A stretch of DNA of 64,000 nucleotides from an uncultured Lachnospiraceae bacterium. GTDB taxonomy: Bacteria; Bacillota; Clostridia; Lachnospirales; Lachnospiraceae. Shown here piece by piece: positions 9,142 to 20,500 of the stretch. Where the stretch lies: positions 1 through 64,000 of the forward strand of contig CATLGW010000002.1 in the NCBI GenBank assembly GCA_949948715.1, in the 5' to 3' direction. Position numbers and translations under genes: made by a program. How positions within the stretch are numbered: position 1 is the stretch's first letter; every line of letters begins with the position of its first letter. The notes beneath the pieces were generated by a model that ran no database searches, was not told where the DNA came from, and saw only the letters and a program-made list of their open reading frames with translations.

Positions 9142-10137
9142 CTAACACCCGCCCACCCGGACCACCCTGTCCGCGGCCGCGATACTGCTTGGCCGGTGCG
9201 CTATCATCAGTATGGTCCGGCCTCCTTTTAAGGCCCTGACCGCCTCCTGCACCAAAGCTTCTGATTCATTATCCAAAGCAGAGGTGGCCTCATCCAGAAT
9301 AATGACTGGCGCTCCCTTGAGAATGGCCCGGGCGATGGCGATGCGCTGCCGCTCCATCAGCTCCCTGTGGTTTCCCGACTCCGCTACCCTTCCGCCGCTT
9401 ACCACATAGATTCTCTCTGCGTTTTTCACCGTGGAGAGTCTGTGGGCAATGACAATCACCGTGCGCCCCTTTGCCGCTCTGTCCACCGCCTCCTGTATCT
9501 TCCGCTCCGCCTCCCTGTCCACGGAGGCGGTGGGCCCATCCAGAAGAAGGATGGGGGCATCTCTCAAAATGGCCCTGGCAATGGAAATCCGCTGTCTCTG
9601 TCCGCCGGAAAGACACACGCCCCGCTCTCCCACAAGGGTCTCGTACCCTTCAGGGAGTCCCGCGATAAAATCATGGATATTTGCGTTCCTACAGGCCTCC
9701 ACAATCTCCTCCCAGGTGGCGTCTTCCTTCCCGCAGGCCACATTCTGTCTGATGGTGCCGGGGAACAAAAATATGTTCTGGGAAACCTCCGAAAAGCAGC
9801 TTCTGGCCGCCTCCAGGTTCCATTCCTCAAAGGGCCGCCCGAACAGCAGATATCTGCCGCCCCCCTTTTCGTACAGTCCGCACAGCAGCTTAAAGATCGT
9901 GGTCTTCCCCTCCCCGAAGCCTCCCACAAAGGCGGTCTGCTTCCCCGCCTCCACACGAAAGCTCATTCCGTTCAATACAGAAGCCCCCAAAGCATCGCCA
10001 TAGCGAAAAGACACATCCCTCCACTCAATGGCGGGATATGTCCCGCCATTTTGCGCCGTAAAGATATTACCTCCCTTTCCTTCCTCCCTGCAGCGGTAGA
10101 GCTCCTGTATTCGCCTCAGAGAAACTGAGATCTCCCG
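9142..10137 (-). pseudogene. Fused remnant of two adjacent ABC transporter ATPase genes
   Basis: Complete-looking NBD (with LLLLDGPTASVD instead of DEPT) runs in frame into a second NBD's RQRIAIARAILKGAPVIILDEATSALDNES tail; no transmembrane domain; upstream end abuts a truncated gene. Confidence 0.8.
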
Positions 10138-10928
10138 AATATCGTTGGCGCAGAGGACAGCCCCTCCGCCTGCAGCCCGATCAGAACGTCCCCCTCCCCA
10201 ATCTCTTTCCCCGTCATGATTTGCTTCCTGTCCGCAAAACCTATGACGGAAGCGCTCAGCCTGTAATCACTGGACTGGTAGTTCACTGCCTGAGCCGCCA
10301 CTTCCAATCCCGCAAAGAGGATTCCGTTTTTCTCACAGGCCCCCTTGAAGGCTTCCCCCATGATCAGAATCTGGACTCCGTCATTGTTTCCGCAGACCAT
10401 ATGGGCCTGCAGTATCATGGGCTTCACTCCGAAACGAATCAGGTTGTTGGCCGCGCCGGAAACCAGATCGGCACAAATCTCCCTGTCATATCCGTTCTCC
10501 ATGGCCAGGCGCTCCTTGGAACCGGGAACATGGCTTGCAAATACACAGACAGGTTCCTCCGTACCCGAGGTGTCCGGCATGAAGAACACCGGATCTACGT
10601 TCTTTGCGCACAGTAGCCTCTCGTCCCTGGTGACCAGGCCGCTCAATCTGTCCTTTATCATATGAAGCCTCTTTACATCCAGCCCTGTGTCCTTGTAGGT
10701 GATGACCTGACGCTCCTCTAGGGGGCCCCTCAGCAAAAAGTCTACCGATGTCTCCAGCGTCTGCGCAATATCATAGATCATGTCCACCGACGGAAGACTG
10801 ATTCCCTGCTCCCATCTTGAAACCGCCTGATAGGAAATGTGCAGAAGGTCTGCAAGCTGCTTCTGCGTCATTCCCTTAACTTTCCTCTGCCCTGCTATGG
10901 CCCTTCCGACCTTTTCCTTGTCCAGCAT
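10116..10928 (-). pseudogene. HTH (XRE) + AIR synthase/PurM-like protein, 3'-truncated
   Basis: N-terminal MTQKQLADLLHISYQAVSRWEQG HTH; PurM-like domain ends at GDVLIGLQAEGLSS where the family normally continues, running into ABC sequence in another frame. Confidence 0.65.
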
Positions 10929-11045
10929 GAGACCTCCCCGTATCTAAAACAAAAATTTCTATATCGTTTACCGTAAATTCTATCACAGGATATACACAAT
11001 AACAATCAATCGTCTATTGAGGCTTGGCCCAAAACTCAATCACAA

Positions 11046-11091
11046 AAACTCAGGGACACCCTCCTTACAGAGAGTGTCCCCGAGTTGTTAT
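11046..11091. terminator. Long imperfect inverted repeat (terminator-like)
   Basis: ACTCAGGGACACCCTCC-TTACAG-AGAGTGTCCCCGAGT; T-rich flank on the minus strand. Confidence 0.5.
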
Positions 11092-11251
11092 GATGAGTAA
11101 GATTGAGAAAAGTATTAGCATCTTTATATTACAGTAAAAATAAAAGTATTACCCATAATTTTCTGCTTTGTTTTCTTGAAAATACTGATTTTTTGTGGTA
11201 TTTTTGAGATATGATACTAAAGTGAAATTGAGAGCAGGACGGAGGTGTCCT

Positions 11252-12058
11252 ATGAGCAAACCCGGAAGCAAGTTAAACCGCATCACGGTAGTCAAGGGCC
11301 GGCGGGGATACTTTTCCCCTCTGCAGGCCGACCATTACCACAACTTTTTTGAAATCTTTTATCTCTCCTCAGGTAAATGCCGCTTCCTGTTAAAGGACAA
11401 TGTCTATCAACTGAGCAAGGGCGACCTGGTGTTTATCGCGCCGGGGGAGCTTCACCATGCGGTTTACTCCTCCGGAAGCTCCTGCGAGATGGTCAATGTG
11501 CTTTTTAAACGGGAATATCTGGCCCTTCCTCTCCCCTGGGAACTGCGCTCCTTCATGGGAAGCGTCCCCGTCCTCTACCAGGAGGATTTCCACGCCCTCT
11601 TAGGCAGAATGCTGTCCGAGAGCGCAAAACTGGACGAATATTCCCAGCCCTTTCTGCAGTGCTATCTGACGGAAACCCTGCTTCTTCTGATGCGCCACTC
11701 CGTCATGAACGAGGAGGACCCCGAGCTTTTAAACTCCAGGGATGCGGATATTCTGCAGGCCACCAGATACATTTACAAAAATTTCAGAAGCCCGCTGACC
11801 CTGCGGGAGGTATCCGACGTGGCCTCCTTAAGCCCCACCTATTTCAGCCGCAAATTCAAGCAGACTACGGGCATGGGATTCAAGGAATATTTAAACCATG
11901 TGCGGCTGAAGCACGCTCAGGTGGCGCTTCTGACCACAGACAACACCATCACGGATATCGCACTGGAATACGGCTTTAACGACAGCAATTATTTCAAGGA
12001 TCTGTTCAAAAAGGTGTACGGGAAATCTCCCCGGGAGTACAGAAAACAGCCTGACTGA
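11252..12058 (+). CDS. AraC family transcriptional regulator with cupin sensor domain
   Basis: C-terminal double HTH SLTLREVSDVASLSPTYFSRKFKQTTGMGFKEYLNHVRL...DIALEYGFNDSNYFKDLFKKVYGKSPREYRK; GGAGGTG RBS. Confidence 0.92.
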   Translation: MSKPGSKLNRITVVKGRRGYFSPLQADHYHNFFEIFYLSSGKCRFLLKDNVYQLSKGDLVFIAPGELHHAVYSSGSSCEMVNVLFKREYLALPLPWELRSFMGSVPVLYQEDFHALLGRMLSESAKLDEYSQPFLQCYLTETLLLLMRHSVMNEEDPELLNSRDADILQATRYIYKNFRSPLTLREVSDVASLSPTYFSRKFKQTTGMGFKEYLNHVRLKHAQVALLTTDNTITDIALEYGFNDSNYFKDLFKKVYGKSPREYRKQPD

Positions 12059-12073
12059 AATTAAGTCAGGCTG
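12047..12073. terminator. Perfect 10-bp inverted repeat spanning convergent stop codons
   Basis: CAGCCTGACT-GAAATTA-AGTCAGGCTG covers the ends of the araC-like gene and the trkA-like gene. Confidence 0.55.
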
Positions 12074-12702
12074 CCGATGTCCTCCGCCGTACCCATAACC
12101 ATCACGCTCTCGTTTCCCTCGAATACATGCCGGGGGTCAGGCAGGGGGAAAATCTTCCCGTTTTTCTTGGTGGCCATCACGCTGACATGATATTTGTTCC
12201 GGATGGACAGCTCCACGATACTCTTTCCCTTCCACGGCTGCGGTACCGCAATCTCATAGATGCCGATCTCCGGTGTCAGCTCCACATAGTCAAAGATATT
12301 GTCCGCTCCGAACTTGATGGCCAGCCGCTCTGCCACCTCCCGCTCGGAATAGACCACATAGTCCGCGCCGTTTCGCAGAAGGAGCTTTTTGTGGACGTCC
12401 CTGGTGGCCCTGGCAACGATATATTTGCATCCCAAATCCTTTAAGAGCACTGTGATCTCCAGTACCGTCTGAAAATTCTCCCCGATGGCGATCACGGCCA
12501 GGTCAAAATTGTCCACGCCGATGCCCGCCATAAAGCGTTCCTCCGTGGCGTCCCCGATGAGTATCTGCTGAATAGCCCCCACCGCGTCGTCCGCCCGGTC
12601 CTCCTCCGAGTCTATGGCCAGAATCTCGTGCCCGTTCTCTATAAACTTTTGCGCCATGTGGCGGCCGAAACGCCCCAGACCGATTATAAGAATTGATTTC
12701 AT
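12061..12702 (-). CDS. TrkA/KtrA family potassium uptake regulatory protein
   Basis: MKSILIIGLGRFGRHMAQKFIENGHEILAIDSEEDRADD RCK-N Rossmann motif plus TrkA_C. Confidence 0.9.
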   Translation of the reverse strand: MKSILIIGLGRFGRHMAQKFIENGHEILAIDSEEDRADDAVGAIQQILIGDATEERFMAGIGVDNFDLAVIAIGENFQTVLEITVLLKDLGCKYIVARATRDVHKKLLLRNGADYVVYSEREVAERLAIKFGADNIFDYVELTPEIGIYEIAVPQPWKGKSIVELSIRNKYHVSVMATKKNGKIFPLPDPRHVFEGNESVMVMGTAEDIGSLT

Positions 12703-12773
12703 ACATACACCTCTTATCCGCTTTGGCGGATTCAAATCTTTATCAACTTCCACAAAACCCGTTTGTGATGTGC

Positions 12774-14129
12774 TCATCCCACCTGAACTTTCTCCAGGGG
12801 AAGTCTGGATCCCGCCGCCTTCTTGTCGGAGGAGAACGCCAGCAGCATGGTGATGGAACCCACTCTCCCGCACAGCATAAGAAAGGTCAGTATCAGCTTG
12901 GAAGTCATTCCCAGTCCCGGTGTGATGCCAAGGGTCAGCCCCGTGGTGGCCATGGCCGAGGTGGCCTCAAAGAGAACCGTCAGCACCGGCAGCTCCTCCA
13001 GGGCCGATATCACTACGGTGGCTCCCACGATGAGCAGCAGATAGGTCATAAACACACAGGAGGCCGTCCTGGTGATTCCCTCCTCCATCCTGCGCCCGAA
13101 GGCTTCGATATTCTTCTTCCTGCGGAAGGTGGCGGATATGCTGACGCACAGCACCCAGAAAGTGGTAGTCTTGATCCCCCCCGCCGTGGAGCCCGTGGAG
13201 CCCCCGATGAGCATCAGGCACACCATCAGAAAGACCCCCGGCTCCGTCAAGGCGGCCAGATCGGAGCTGTTAAAGCCCGCCGTCCTGGCGCTGACAGACT
13301 GAAAAAGCCCCGAGAGAATCTGATTTTTCAGGGGCAGTCCCGCCATCATTCCATGCTGCCGCTCGGTGAGAAACAGCGCCAGGGCTCCCAACAGCACCAG
13401 GCACACGCTGATGCTTAAAACCATCTTGCTCTGCAGGGCCAGCTTACGGAACTTTCCCCGCTTCTGCACCAGATCCCTCCAGACAAAGAACCCCAGTCCC
13501 CCCACGAAAATCAGGGACACCAGCACCAGATTCACATACACATTTCCCTCCAGTCCGGTCAGGGAGGAGAACTCTCCCGTAGTCCCCCCCATCAGGTCGA
13601 AGCCCGCGTTGCAGAATGCCGACACGGCGTGAAAGGCGGAAAAATAAATTCCCTTGGCCGCTCCAAACCTGGGGATAAAATCAAAAGCCAAAAGCGCCGC
13701 GCCGAGGCCCTCCACCGCGAAGGTCCCCAAGGCGATAAACTTCGTCATCCTCACGATGCCCCCGATCTGAGGGGCCGAAATGGAATTCTGCATCAAGGAA
13801 CGCTGTCCCAGCCCTATCCTGCGGCCGGACAACACCAAAATCATAATCGCCACCGTCATAAAGCCGATGCCGCCCACCTGTATCATCCCCAAAATCACAA
13901 GCTGCCCGAACATGGTCCAGTGGGTGTAGGTGTCGTAGCGAACCAGTCCCGTGACGCAGGTGGCGGAGGTGGCCGTGAACAGGCAGTCCGTCACCGGCGT
14001 ACATCCGCCGTCCCTGGCGGCTATGGGCAGGGACAGCAGCAAGGTCCCAATTAAAATGATCAGGCAGTATCCCCCCAGAATAAACTTCATGGGGGACACG
14101 TCCCGCCATATGCTCTTTTTACGTTTCAC
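12774..14129 (-). CDS. TrkH/KtrB family potassium uptake protein
   Basis: Multi-pass protein with LFTATSATCVTGL filter-like motif and TSAMATTGLTLGITP. Confidence 0.92.
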   Translation of the reverse strand: MKRKKSIWRDVSPMKFILGGYCLIILIGTLLLSLPIAARDGGCTPVTDCLFTATSATCVTGLVRYDTYTHWTMFGQLVILGMIQVGGIGFMTVAIMILVLSGRRIGLGQRSLMQNSISAPQIGGIVRMTKFIALGTFAVEGLGAALLAFDFIPRFGAAKGIYFSAFHAVSAFCNAGFDLMGGTTGEFSSLTGLEGNVYVNLVLVSLIFVGGLGFFVWRDLVQKRGKFRKLALQSKMVLSISVCLVLLGALALFLTERQHGMMAGLPLKNQILSGLFQSVSARTAGFNSSDLAALTEPGVFLMVCLMLIGGSTGSTAGGIKTTTFWVLCVSISATFRRKKNIEAFGRRMEEGITRTASCVFMTYLLLIVGATVVISALEELPVLTVLFEATSAMATTGLTLGITPGLGMTSKLILTFLMLCGRVGSITMLLAFSSDKKAAGSRLPLEKVQVG

Positions 14130-14153
14130 TTTCTTCCTCTTTGCTCCCGCCCG

Positions 14154-15221
14154 TCAATAACGCATTGCCTGCTCCTCGCCGTTTAACACGCGCAGAGCCC
14201 CCTGGGCCAGAGCCAGCAGCTCATCCTCGCCGGGATAGACGGTGAAGGGTGCGATCCACTCTGCCCGCTTTTTGATGGCGTCCACCACATCCGTACCGTA
14301 GGCGATGCCGCCGGTGACAATGATCTGATCCACCTTGCCGCTCAAAACACAGGCCATGGAGCCGATATCCTTGGCCACCTGGTAAATAAAGGCCTCCTTG
14401 GCCTCCGCAGCCTTCTCGTCCCCCTCGTTGGCCCGCCTGGTCACCTCACGCATATCGTTGGTACCCAGATAGGCGTTGAAGCCGCCCTTGCCCACAAACT
14501 TGCCGTATACCTCCTGCTGGGTATATTTGCCGGAGAAGCACATCTTAATCAGAGCTCCGCTCTGTACCGCCCCCGCCCGCTCCGGGGAGAAAGCCCCGTC
14601 GCCGTCCAGGGCGTTGAACACGTCCACCACCTTGCCAAACTCGTGGGCTCCCACGGACACGCCGCCGCCCATGTGAACCACGATCAGGCGCAGAGACTCG
14701 TAGGTCCTCCCGGTCTCCTTGGCATACCGCTTGGCCACCGCCTTGGTGTTCAGGGCATGGAACACGCTGGTGCGGGGAAGCTCGGGCACGCCGGAATAGC
14801 GCGCTATGGGCTGCAGCTCATCCACCACCACGGGATCCACGATATAGGAGGGAATGCCCAGGGAATCGCCGATCTCTCTGGCCAGAATGCCGCCCAGATT
14901 GGAGGCGTGCTGCCCCTGAACCCCGGCTTTCAGGTCGGCCAGAAGCTCGTCCGTCACGGCGTAGGTGCCGCCGGGAATGGGCTTTAACATACCGCCCCTC
15001 CCCACAATCACATTCAAAGTCTTAGCGTCAAACTTCTTTTCCTCCAGCAGATCCGTGATAATCTTCTTGCGGAAATCCTTCTGGTCCACAATGGAGGCAT
15101 ACTGCTCGATCTCCTCCGTGGAATGCCGTAAGGTCTCCTCAAACAACAGGTTCTCGTCCTCAAACACACCGATCTTGGTGGAAGTGGAACCGGGATTGAT
15201 AATTAAACTCTTGATGGACAT
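14154..15221 (-). CDS. buk: Butyrate kinase
   Basis: [55 protein letters not shown]. Confidence 0.93.
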   Translation of the reverse strand: MSIKSLIINPGSTSTKIGVFEDENLLFEETLRHSTEEIEQYASIVDQKDFRKKIITDLLEEKKFDAKTLNVIVGRGGMLKPIPGGTYAVTDELLADLKAGVQGQHASNLGGILAREIGDSLGIPSYIVDPVVVDELQPIARYSGVPELPRTSVFHALNTKAVAKRYAKETGRTYESLRLIVVHMGGGVSVGAHEFGKVVDVFNALDGDGAFSPERAGAVQSGALIKMCFSGKYTQQEVYGKFVGKGGFNAYLGTNDMREVTRRANEGDEKAAEAKEAFIYQVAKDIGSMACVLSGKVDQIIVTGGIAYGTDVVDAIKKRAEWIAPFTVYPGEDELLALAQGALRVLNGEEQAMRY

Positions 15222-15252
15222 TTTCTTCCTCCTGTCTCCCCACTGGGGCGCA

Positions 15253-16167
15253 TTATTTCCTGTCTTTCATCTCCTCGGCCACCACCGCGGCCAAGGCGAT
15301 GGAGTTCACCTTGGTCTCAAAGGTATCCGAACGGCTGGTCAAAATCACGGGAACCTTCGTACCGGTGAGAATGCACCCGTTCTTCACCTTCACCATATGT
15401 ACGATGGCCTTGTACACCAGATTGCCGGCATGGATATCCGGGAACAGCAGCACATCCGCATCCCCCTGGATCTTCCGGTCCGTGGCCCCCTTATGTCTCG
15501 CCGCCTCGGGGTCCACCGCCAAATCCAAGGACAGAGGACCGTCGATCAGGCAGTCCGTGATCTCCCCGGCCTCGCACATACGGGTGAGCTCCGCCGCGTC
15601 CACGGTGACAGGCATCTTGGGATTCACCACCTCCACAGCCGCCAGGGGAGCCACCTTGGGCAGTTCCACGCCGCAGGCCCTGCACACGGGCAGGGTATTT
15701 TTAATGATGTTTACCTTGTCCTCCAAAGTGGGATAGGTCATAAAGGCCACATCCGTCAAAAAGAGCAGCCTGTCGATACCCGGGATGTCAAACACGCACA
15801 CATGAGACAGAACGCCCCCTGTGCGCAGCCCCACTTCCTTGTCCAGCACGCTCTTGAGGAAGTTCTTGGTGTCGATGACCCCCTTCATGTACATATCCGC
15901 CCTGCCGTCATGAGCCAGCTTCACCGCCTTCAGGGAGGCCTGAATCATGTCCGGCTCGTCTATGATCTCATAGTCCGTCAGATCCATGTGGAGGGAATCC
16001 GCAATCTCACGGATCTTCCTCTCGTCTCCCACCAGAATGGCGTCGGCGATTCCCTGCCTCTTTACCTCCTGCACAGCCTCCAGGACAGCCTCGTCCTGGG
16101 CCACGGACACCGCCACCGTCTTCTTGTCGCATTCCTTCACCTTTGCCACAATGTCGTCAAATCTCAT
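15253..16167 (-). CDS. ptb: Phosphate butyryltransferase
   Basis: PTA/PTB family motifs ([29 protein letters not shown]...[18 protein letters not shown]), adjacent to buk. Confidence 0.88.
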   Translation of the reverse strand: MRFDDIVAKVKECDKKTVAVSVAQDEAVLEAVQEVKRQGIADAILVGDERKIREIADSLHMDLTDYEIIDEPDMIQASLKAVKLAHDGRADMYMKGVIDTKNFLKSVLDKEVGLRTGGVLSHVCVFDIPGIDRLLFLTDVAFMTYPTLEDKVNIIKNTLPVCRACGVELPKVAPLAAVEVVNPKMPVTVDAAELTRMCEAGEITDCLIDGPLSLDLAVDPEAARHKGATDRKIQGDADVLLFPDIHAGNLVYKAIVHMVKVKNGCILTGTKVPVILTSRSDTFETKVNSIALAAVVAEEMKDRK

Positions 16168-16461
16168 CCTCTCATTCCTTTCTGTAAATATATAGTCATA
16201 CCCTTTGCTCACGCTTCACATCGTTAAAATAATATCACGCTATGGGCAAAAAATCAAGCTGTAGGGGATTGACATAAAAAGCTACCTTATGCGTTCCCTC
16301 AAAGGTATTGCCGTCCACGGACTGATTGACCTTTTCTCAATATTTGCGGCTCCTGAAGCCGTTGCGGACAATGTGTATGTGACGGCAGGGATTGCGGTGT
16401 CCGCCCCACACTGTGTTTTCTCATACCGAAATTCCGCTTTCACGGAGTGACTTACTACGCC

Positions 16462-16491
16462 ACAAAAAATGGGACGGAAAAGCCGTCCCAT
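16462..16491 (-). terminator. Intrinsic terminator downstream of the DUF4190 gene
   Basis: ATGGGACGG-CTTTT-CCGTCCCAT followed by T-tract on the minus strand. Confidence 0.75.
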
Positions 16492-16515
16492 CCTTTGCCT
16501 TATAATCCCCGGAGC

Positions 16516-16788
16516 TTAATACCCCAGCGCTCCCATAGCGCCCATATATGCGCCCAAAAACGAGTTGCCCAGCGTCAGGAGCAATGTGATGATGCACATA
16601 ACAATGCCAGCGATAGCCATTCCTTTGCCCCCCCGGTTCATACCCTTGATGCCCAGCACCAGACCCACGATGGTCACAGGGTAGCCCACGATGGGCAGAC
16701 ACCATGCGACAAATCCCACGATACCCAGCACCATGGATGCAATGGACATCCCCTTCTGTTCACCCTGATAATTGTAATTGTCACTCAT
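16516..16788 (-). CDS. DUF4190-type small membrane protein
   Basis: GMSIASMVLGIVGFVAWCLPIVGYPVTIVGLVLGIKGMNRGGKGMAIAGIVMCIITLLLT. Confidence 0.8.
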   Translation of the reverse strand: MSDNYNYQGEQKGMSIASMVLGIVGFVAWCLPIVGYPVTIVGLVLGIKGMNRGGKGMAIAGIVMCIITLLLTLGNSFLGAYMGAMGALGY

Positions 16789-16887
16789 AGCCGCTCTCCT
16801 TATGTATGGTTTTGTCTTTATTTTACTCCATACAGAGAAGATTGTCCACTGCTTTTTAGGTGATGATAAAGCCCTCCGGGGAACGGT

Positions 16888-17553
16888 TCAGCCTTCGGCT
16901 AACCTGTTCCCCTCCAACACTCCCCTGATATCCGCCAGAGTGTCCACCCGGGCCCACAGACACCGGGACAGGGCCTCATCCGGCTCCGTCTGATCCGGAA
17001 CCATGATCACAGGACACCCGGCGCGGTAGGCGGACAGAACTCCGTTGGGAGAGTCCTCCACCGCCGCACAGAAAGAAGGCTTCTCCCCAAGCTGTTCGCA
17101 GGCAAAGCGGTAGATGTCCGGGGAGGGCTTTCCCTCCCTCACCATGGCAGCGCTGACCAGGCGGTCAAAGCATTGGATCAGCCCCACCTTCGTCAGATAC
17201 CGTTTTGTGCGCTCCAAGTCCGTGGCGGTGGCCACCGCCGCCACGATGCCCCGCTCTTTAAGATAGGATAACAGCTCGTGCACGCCGGGCTTACACCGGA
17301 TTCCATCCCGCTCCAGGCATTCCTCCATCATTTCCTTCCTGCGCTCCCGCACCGCCTTATAGTCAAGCGCCTGCCCGAACCACTCCTTCAGCCGGACAGG
17401 GGCAAAGGGCCGCCCCAGGCTGCGCATGGCCAGCGCCTGTTCATCCGTCATCTGAAAACCAAACTCCGCCAGGGCAGCCTTCCAGCACACGCGGTAATAT
17501 TTCTCCGTGTCGATCAAGGTCCCGTCCATATCAAAGATTACAGCTTTAATCAT
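16888..17553 (-). CDS. HAD family hydrolase (phosphatase/phosphoglucomutase-like)
   Basis: MIKAVIFDMDGTLIDTEKYY; AAVEDSPNGVLSAYRAGCPVIMVPD. Confidence 0.9.
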   Translation of the reverse strand: MIKAVIFDMDGTLIDTEKYYRVCWKAALAEFGFQMTDEQALAMRSLGRPFAPVRLKEWFGQALDYKAVRERRKEMMEECLERDGIRCKPGVHELLSYLKERGIVAAVATATDLERTKRYLTKVGLIQCFDRLVSAAMVREGKPSPDIYRFACEQLGEKPSFCAAVEDSPNGVLSAYRAGCPVIMVPDQTEPDEALSRCLWARVDTLADIRGVLEGNRLAEG

Positions 17554-17578
17554 AGAAACACCATGCCTTTCTTTGACA

Positions 17579-20500
17579 TCACTCACCGCCGGTGACACCC
17601 TGTCCCCGCTTCCTTGCCCTGCGTCTTTTGATCCGCCTTGCCGCAAGCAGGATCAATACCGCAAAAGCCCCCAGGCCGCCCGCCGTGATGCATATAATGA
17701 TTGTACTATAATCCTGCACCTTTGTCACCCGAAATGTGCCGGGACACTCCATATGAAACACCAGATAGCTTCCCATCACCCGGGTCTGGACTTCTGCAAA
17801 ACCGCCGTCCTGCAGCGCCTCCACCCGCAGATCACCGTCGCAGAGAATACGCACTTCCACCGGCCCCACATAGCGGCCGTTTTCCACGGCATCCGATATG
17901 GCTTCCCCGTCCCGGGGACTGGTGATCTCAAGGGTGATCTCCCGGCCCTCCCCCGAAGCCGCCTCTGACAGCTCAAGCTTTGAGCCCGGCAGGAACTGTC
18001 CCTCCGCCAGCACATAAGACCGCCCGCTCTCATCCCGGTCCCCGCTCTCCAATGCGCTGATCCATTTTTCATACTGTGCCTCCACCACCCGGTTCCCCGT
18101 GACAAAGGCAAGCTCCTCCCCGGGCCAGATACCGTAGAAGCCCTCCTGCTTTGGAATCTCAGGCATCTGCTCTCTGTCGATGCTGTCGCCGTAACCGCAC
18201 TGGAAGGAGGCGAGTTCCCGTCCCTGGGCCAGAAATGTGACGGTGAACTGTGAAAACGCATCCGGCAGTCCGTCCACCCTGCACAGCTCCTCATAGCTCA
18301 CAGGCGTGGCGCCCCCCTGATAACCGATGCCGTCGATGCCCCCGACGCCGCCGTCCACATAATAATTTCCGGCTACCATCCCCTGGTCCTCCAACTGCCC
18401 GGCGATGGCTCCCGTCTGCTCTCCCCCGGCGCTCAGCTCAGGATAGGCGCAGCAATAGAAAATATCGCTGCCCTTTCCCACAATGCCCCCCACGTAATTC
18501 TTGGCCGAGATACCGCCCATGACATAGCAGCTTCTGACGGCGTAGCCGGAGCCGCCTGCAATGCCTCCCGCGTAGCTTCCGCTGGCGCTGGACACATCCC
18601 CGTAGGACTCACAGGATATGATCGCGCCATAATCCGCTTTCCCCGCGATGCCCCCCGCATAGTCCTTCTTGCTGCTCACATCTCCCAGATTACGGCTGTC
18701 CCGTACCACGGCCTTGATGGTGCGCTCTATATTGAAGCTTTCCACTCCGGTGAGCGTGATGTCATCCTCGGGATCCAGATCATATTCTATGGAGATTTGC
18801 CCCACTATACCTCCCACGTTGGTGTCCGCCTCCACGTTTCCCTTGTTGATGCTGAGCGTCACCTTTCCCTGTTGGAAGGAGGAGGTGTCATAAAAAGCTT
18901 CGGAATTGAGATCACTTTCCCTCGAGACAGCATCGCTTTCTCCTGAAACAGCATCGCTTTCTCGGGAGACAGCATCGCTTTCTCCTAAGCCGTCGCCGGG
19001 CTTCGCCCCCGGGGTTCCCTCCTCCCGGCTGGCGGCCTCGTCGGATACATCCTCCACGGAAATCCCCTCATAGCGGAACAGGTCGTCTCTGATCTCCCCC
19101 ACCAGTCTGCTCATCACCCTTGCCTGGGCCACCAGCCCATCCCTGTCGGAGCCTGCGCCTGTGGCTCCGTCCCCCAGAACGGAGACCAGCTCCTCCAAAC
19201 ATCTACCTGCGGAGTCCAGCTCGGAATTGAGCGTATTCAGATTGTCCGTTACACTCCCGGAGCGGTCGCCGGTGGCGGAAGTGATCTGGTCCAGATGATT
19301 TCCCGCACTCTCGCCGAATCTCCGCAGCGCCGCCTTGTAACTCTCCATATCGTTGGGAATGGTAATGCTTAAGTTGCCTCCGCTGACCGTCACGTCATGG
19401 ACATTTCCGTTTTCTTTGTCCGAGGAACCCTGATCCCCCAGCTCCTGCCCCAGATTCTTAAAATCTGTTCCGATGCCGGCCAGCTCCTGATTGTAAATGT
19501 ACCACAGCTCATTGCCCGTGTTCAAAAGACCGGCCCCTGCTGCATTGGCGTTCTGCAGACTCGCAGATATGCTCCGGGAGAGCTCCGCCGCCCGGCTTCC
19601 GTAGCCGTCCAGATTATGATTTGCCCCCTCCAGCAGGTTTAAGAAGATTTCCGTCTCCCGGTCAAGCTCCTGCAGCTTATCCTCCATATACTCCACCTCC
19701 AAAAAGGGCTCCATCTGACCCACAATGCCTCCCACATCCTTTCTCCCCAGGATATGTCCGGTGTTGGTGCAGTTTTGCAGATAGCCCTGATGCAGCCTGC
19801 CGGCAATACCGCCCACATTGTAGCCCACATGCTGATATCCCACCGTGCCGCTGTTGGTACAGTAATAGATTTTACCGTCGGAAAGCCCTGCTATGCCGCC
19901 GGTATCCGTGTGCACCGCCACACGGGAGGTGCTGTTCCAATCCTCCAGATCCTCCGCTGTGATATCCTCCAGCTCATAGGTCACCTCTGTGCTGTGGGTG
20001 TTGACGGAACCGCTGTTGCTGCAGTTGTTCAGAATGCCGTGATTGTTTCCCACAATACCGCCGGTGGAATGATTTCCCGTGACCAAGGCGCCTGACTGGC
20101 ATCTTCTGATCTCTCCTCCCTCTTCGTTGACCCCGGCTATGCCTCCTACTTCGCTGTCGCCGGTGACCCGGCCCGAAAAACTGCAGTTTATGATCTGCCC
20201 GTAATTGACCCCGGCGATGCCGCCCATCCGGTTCTGACTGCCCTCCGCGGTTACGCTGCCCTCCACCGAGAGATTCTTCACCCTTCCGGTCTCCTGAATG
20301 TAACGAAACAGCCCTCTGGCGGAGCCCGGCCCGTCTACCCGCAGGTTAGTCACAGAATATCCCGCCCCGTCAAAGATGCCTCCGAAGCTGGGAATGCACA
20401 GACCTCTGTTTTCCCGCAATTCAATATCGTTCATAAGCTTCACATACTTATCCCTGGACCAGGTGTCCAGCGTGCAGGCCTGGGCCAATTCCGCCAGTTC

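Noticed and set aside
14965-16227. 420-aa plus-strand ORF opposite ptb/buk
   Set aside because: Antisense shadow ORF with low-complexity His/Gly content.
16262-16491. Possible coding remnant (minus frame ...VDGNTFEGTHKVAFYVNPLQLDFLPIA*)
   Set aside because: Looks protein-like but is short, frame-broken and without an identifiable family; not enough to annotate.
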